From: CAYTGR01 sp964437445
GTDB lineage: Bacteria; Chloroflexota; Anaerolineae; B4-G1; SLSP01
Direction of reading: 5' to 3'
NCBI GenBank assembly: GCA_964437445.1
Contig: CAYTGR010000072.1
Span: 1 to 17,564 of the forward strand
Length of the DNA stretch: 17,564 bases
The position numbers were made by a program, and so were the translations under genes. Below the pieces are notes generated by a model that saw nothing but the letters and a program-made list of their open reading frames with translations, did not search any database and was not told the DNA's origin. Position 1 is the first letter of the stretch; every line of letters starts with the position of its first letter. Positions 16,211 to 17,564 of this stretch are shown here, piece after piece.

Positions 16211-17008
16211 ATGTCACGGCTCCTGATCTTTGGGCTGATGGCCATCGTCCACGCCGTGGACACCAGTGCCCACGCGGCCCGGCTGGCCGGGGTCCGCACC
16301 CGCCGGCTGGCACTGGCCGGTTCGCTCTACAATGTGCTGGCGCTGGTGGGACGGGCAGCCAATGCGCTGGCCGGGCCGCTGATCGGCAGTCTCACCGATC
16401 TGGCCGTGGGGCAACACAACACCGGTGCGCTGCGCTGGGATTTTCACGTTCTGCTGTTGGCGGCCGCCGTGGGGACCCTGGTAGCAGGATTGTTCATCCC
16501 CACGTTGAGCCGGCTGCTGGCCGTGGGGATCACTTCGTACGAGCAGCGGCGGTCACTGCCGCGCGTCATCATCCGTGGCTTTTCGGTGCGCGGGCTGGGA
16601 CGGGTACAGCAGAGCCTCACGCAACCCCGCTTGAGCGCGGTGCGCGAATCCCGCCGCAGTCCGTTCTCCTGGCACTTTCTCGTGCTCAGCGTCCTGATTA
16701 CCGCGCTGTTCACCGTGGCGAACTTCGCAGCGCTCTATGCCAGCGCCCTGGTCCCGGAAGGTGCGCGCACGGCCACCAGTCTGGCCCCGCTGTTCACGGG
16801 CGTAGGGGTCATCCTGGCCAGCCTCTTTGTGGAGCCGGTGGCCGCGCTGGTCACCGATGAAGCACTCCGGGGGGAACGTCCGCTGCCCGACGTGACCTAC
16901 ATCACTATCTGGCAGGTGGGAGCGCGACTGGCCGGGACGCTGCTGGCGCAGCTCTTCTTAGGCCCCATGGGGGAAGCGATGGCGCGGCTCACCCGCTGGC
17001 TCCTTTGA
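16211..17008 (+). CDS. amj: Lipid II flippase, Amj family (DUF2837)
   Basis: A 265-aa membrane protein with about six hydrophobic segments. The N-terminal stretch 14-56 (HAVDTSAHAARLAGVRT, then RRLALAGSLYNVLALVGRAAN) matches the conserved Amj/YdaH signature of a membrane-embedded HxxDT motif, RLAGVRT and SLxN...RxAN. Amj moves lipid-linked peptidoglycan precursor across the cytoplasmic membrane and can replace MurJ in Bacillus subtilis. The gene follows the metallophosphoesterase by two bases with no clear ribosome site of its own, indicating coupling. The TGA stop (17006-17008) coincides with the first bases of the composite repeat (TGAAAATAG), so the end of the gene is set by the repeat. 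Family call is from the motif; the activity is inferred. Confidence 0.85.
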   Translation: MSRLLIFGLMAIVHAVDTSAHAARLAGVRTRRLALAGSLYNVLALVGRAANALAGPLIGSLTDLAVGQHNTGALRWDFHVLLLAAAVGTLVAGLFIPTLSRLLAVGITSYEQRRSLPRVIIRGFSVRGLGRVQQSLTQPRLSAVRESRRSPFSWHFLVLSVLITALFTVANFAALYASALVPEGARTATSLAPLFTGVGVILASLFVEPVAALVTDEALRGERPLPDVTYITIWQVGARLAGTLLAQLFLGPMGEAMARLTRWLL

Positions 17009-17130
17009 AAATAGAAACCAGTTAAGTAGTGAGCAGAGAGCAGTAGCAGAAGTGCCTGTTTCCTGCTTACCGCTCACTGCTCACATTTTCATCCCCCTGC
17101 TGGTGAACGCCAGTTCATGGGGAATTCCTC
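17006..17130 (+). repeat. Composite repeat, array unit 1
   Basis: Full unit of 125 bases beginning TGAAAATAGAAACCAG at the amj stop. Hairpin A spans 17029-17084: arm GTGAGCAGAGAGCAG, and on the other side TGCTTAC CGCTCAC TGCTCAC. The second-half hairpin runs from TTTTCA (17086) to TGAAAA (17131) around CTGGTGAACGCCAG. The unit repeats directly at 17131. Confidence 0.9.
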
Positions 17131-17260
17131 TGAAAAAAAATAGAAACGAGTTAAGTAGTGAGCAGAGAGCAGCCGGTAGAAGTTCCCGTTTCCTGCTCAC
17201 CGCTCACTGCTCACATCTTCATCCTCCCGCTGGTGAACACCAGTGCATGGGGAATTCCTC
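17131..17260 (+). repeat. Composite repeat, array unit 2
   Basis: Second tandem unit, 130 bases, with an expanded A-run at its start (TGAAAAAAAATAG). Hairpin A is at 17158-17214, with heptads TGCTCAC CGCTCAC TGCTCAC. The inner palindrome of the second half is CTGGTGAACACCAG. It ends GGGGAATTCCTC directly before unit 3. Confidence 0.9.
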
Positions 17261-17342
17261 TGAAAATAGAAACCAGTTAAGTAGTGAGCAGAGAGCAGCA
17301 GGTAGAAGTCCTGTTTCCTGCTCACCGCTCACCGATCACACC
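17261..17342 (+). repeat. Composite repeat, array unit 3 (truncated)
   Basis: Third unit holding only the first half: hairpin A at 17284-17339, with the outer right arm altered (GATCAC in place of TGCTCAC). The second half is missing. In its place, from about 17349, is a stretch (GCGTGACTACAAACCTGTTCTC) resembling the right edge of the palindromic element in copy a (99-120). Together units 1-3 fill the gene-free gap 17009-17355. Confidence 0.8.
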
Positions 17343-17355
17343 ACACTGCGCGTGA

Positions 17356-17564
17356 CTACAAACCTGTTCTCTGCCCCCCACCACTGCCCGCGGCCATCCG
17401 CTCGGCGTAGAGAAAGCCCAAATGCCGGTGCACTGGATTGGGCGCGGTACGCACCTGGAAACCGGCCCGCGTGAGCAAGTCTACCAGCTCCTGCCGCTGG
17501 TGTTCCGGGCTGTCGTGCACCTCCATCACTATCCGGTCAATCTGCCGCAACGCCCGCTCCGGCG
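17356..17564 (-). CDS. C-terminal fragment, probable FkbM-like methyltransferase
   Basis: A reading frame open to the right edge of the window gives the last 69 or so residues of a protein whose N terminus lies outside. Visible pieces are IDRIVMEVHDSPEHQ, ELVDLLTRAGFQV and HLGFLYAER. An EVHD / LLxxAGFxV / lgylyA.R order is common at the end of FkbM-type and related SAM-dependent methyltransferases; no SAM-binding motif falls in the fragment, so the call is tentative. The last residues (about QRTGL) and the TAG stop (17358-17356) come from repeat-like sequence, and the tail AAGSGGGQRTGL does not look conserved. The gene converges on amj across the repeat array. Confidence 0.45.
   Translation of the reverse strand, partial: PERALRQIDRIVMEVHDSPEHQRQELVDLLTRAGFQVRTAPNPVHRHLGFLYAERMAAGSGGGQRTGL

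Noticed and set aside
16201..16860. Open frame of 219 codons on the + strand overlapping amj in another frame
   Set aside because: The product is Arg/Gly/Ala/His-rich without motifs, whereas the amj frame has membrane segments and the DUF2837 signature.
17006..17342. CRISPR array at the right end
   Set aside because: The units are about 125-130 bases, differ throughout, and show no alternation of short identical repeats with unique spacers; no cas genes are nearby.
17052..17474. Open frame of 140 codons running through the repeat array
   Set aside because: The protein is only the translated repeat (PVSCLPLTAH... recurring). There is no ribosome site and no family resemblance.

Overview
The window reads as a GC-rich bacterial chromosome segment. 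No rRNA, tRNA, CRISPR array, integrase or transposase was seen. The gene content best fits a member of the Chloroflexota (Anaerolineae-like). That assignment is an inference from several things: a DUF2723-type membrane glycosyltransferase with a C-terminal beta-rich domain of the kind common in that phylum, a two-subunit KorA/KorB-type ferredoxin oxidoreductase, an Amj-type flippase, and abundant intergenic palindromic repeats. All complete genes lie on the + strand. One gene fragment on the - strand enters from the right edge.

Layout. 1-408 has no gene; it holds a broken copy of a composite repeat and the promoter of an M32 carboxypeptidase (409-1914). 1960-7276 is one likely transcription unit. 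It has a consensus sigma-70 promoter, a structured leader, a BMP-family lipoprotein, a double-NBD ATPase and two permeases (a nucleoside/nucleobase-type ABC importer), then a yeast FCY1-like cytosine deaminase. A hairpin follows, then an M20 amidohydrolase with its own extended -10 promoter (7465-8637). A visibly more AT-rich gene for a DUF2723 membrane protein (8688-10589) is next. After it come a cyanophycinase-like (S51) protein that has lost its catalytic residues (10673-11386), a reverse-orientation repeat copy, the alpha and beta subunits of a 2-oxoacid:ferredoxin oxidoreductase (11594-14202), a Cof-type HAD phosphatase, and a tight pair of metallophosphoesterase plus lipid II flippase Amj (15216-17008). 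The right end is a tandem array of the composite repeat, followed by the 3' end of a convergent gene, probably a methyltransferase.

How the genes work together. The importer and cytosine deaminase plausibly take up nucleosides or bases and convert cytosine to uracil. The M32 and M20 enzymes process peptides and N-acyl amino acids, and the KorAB-type enzyme oxidises 2-oxoacids with ferredoxin. Together this fits a scavenging heterotroph. The MPE-Amj pair points to cell-envelope work.

The least ordinary material is (i) a composite intergenic repeat of about 125-136 bp, present five times in both orientations, built from two hairpins and a GTGAGCR heptad, which supplies stop codons to flanking genes and lies in the korA leader; (ii) the S51 pseudo-enzyme; (iii) the importer-deaminase cluster with its structured leader; and (iv) the MPE-Amj pair. 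No clearly new multi-gene defence or mobile system was seen.
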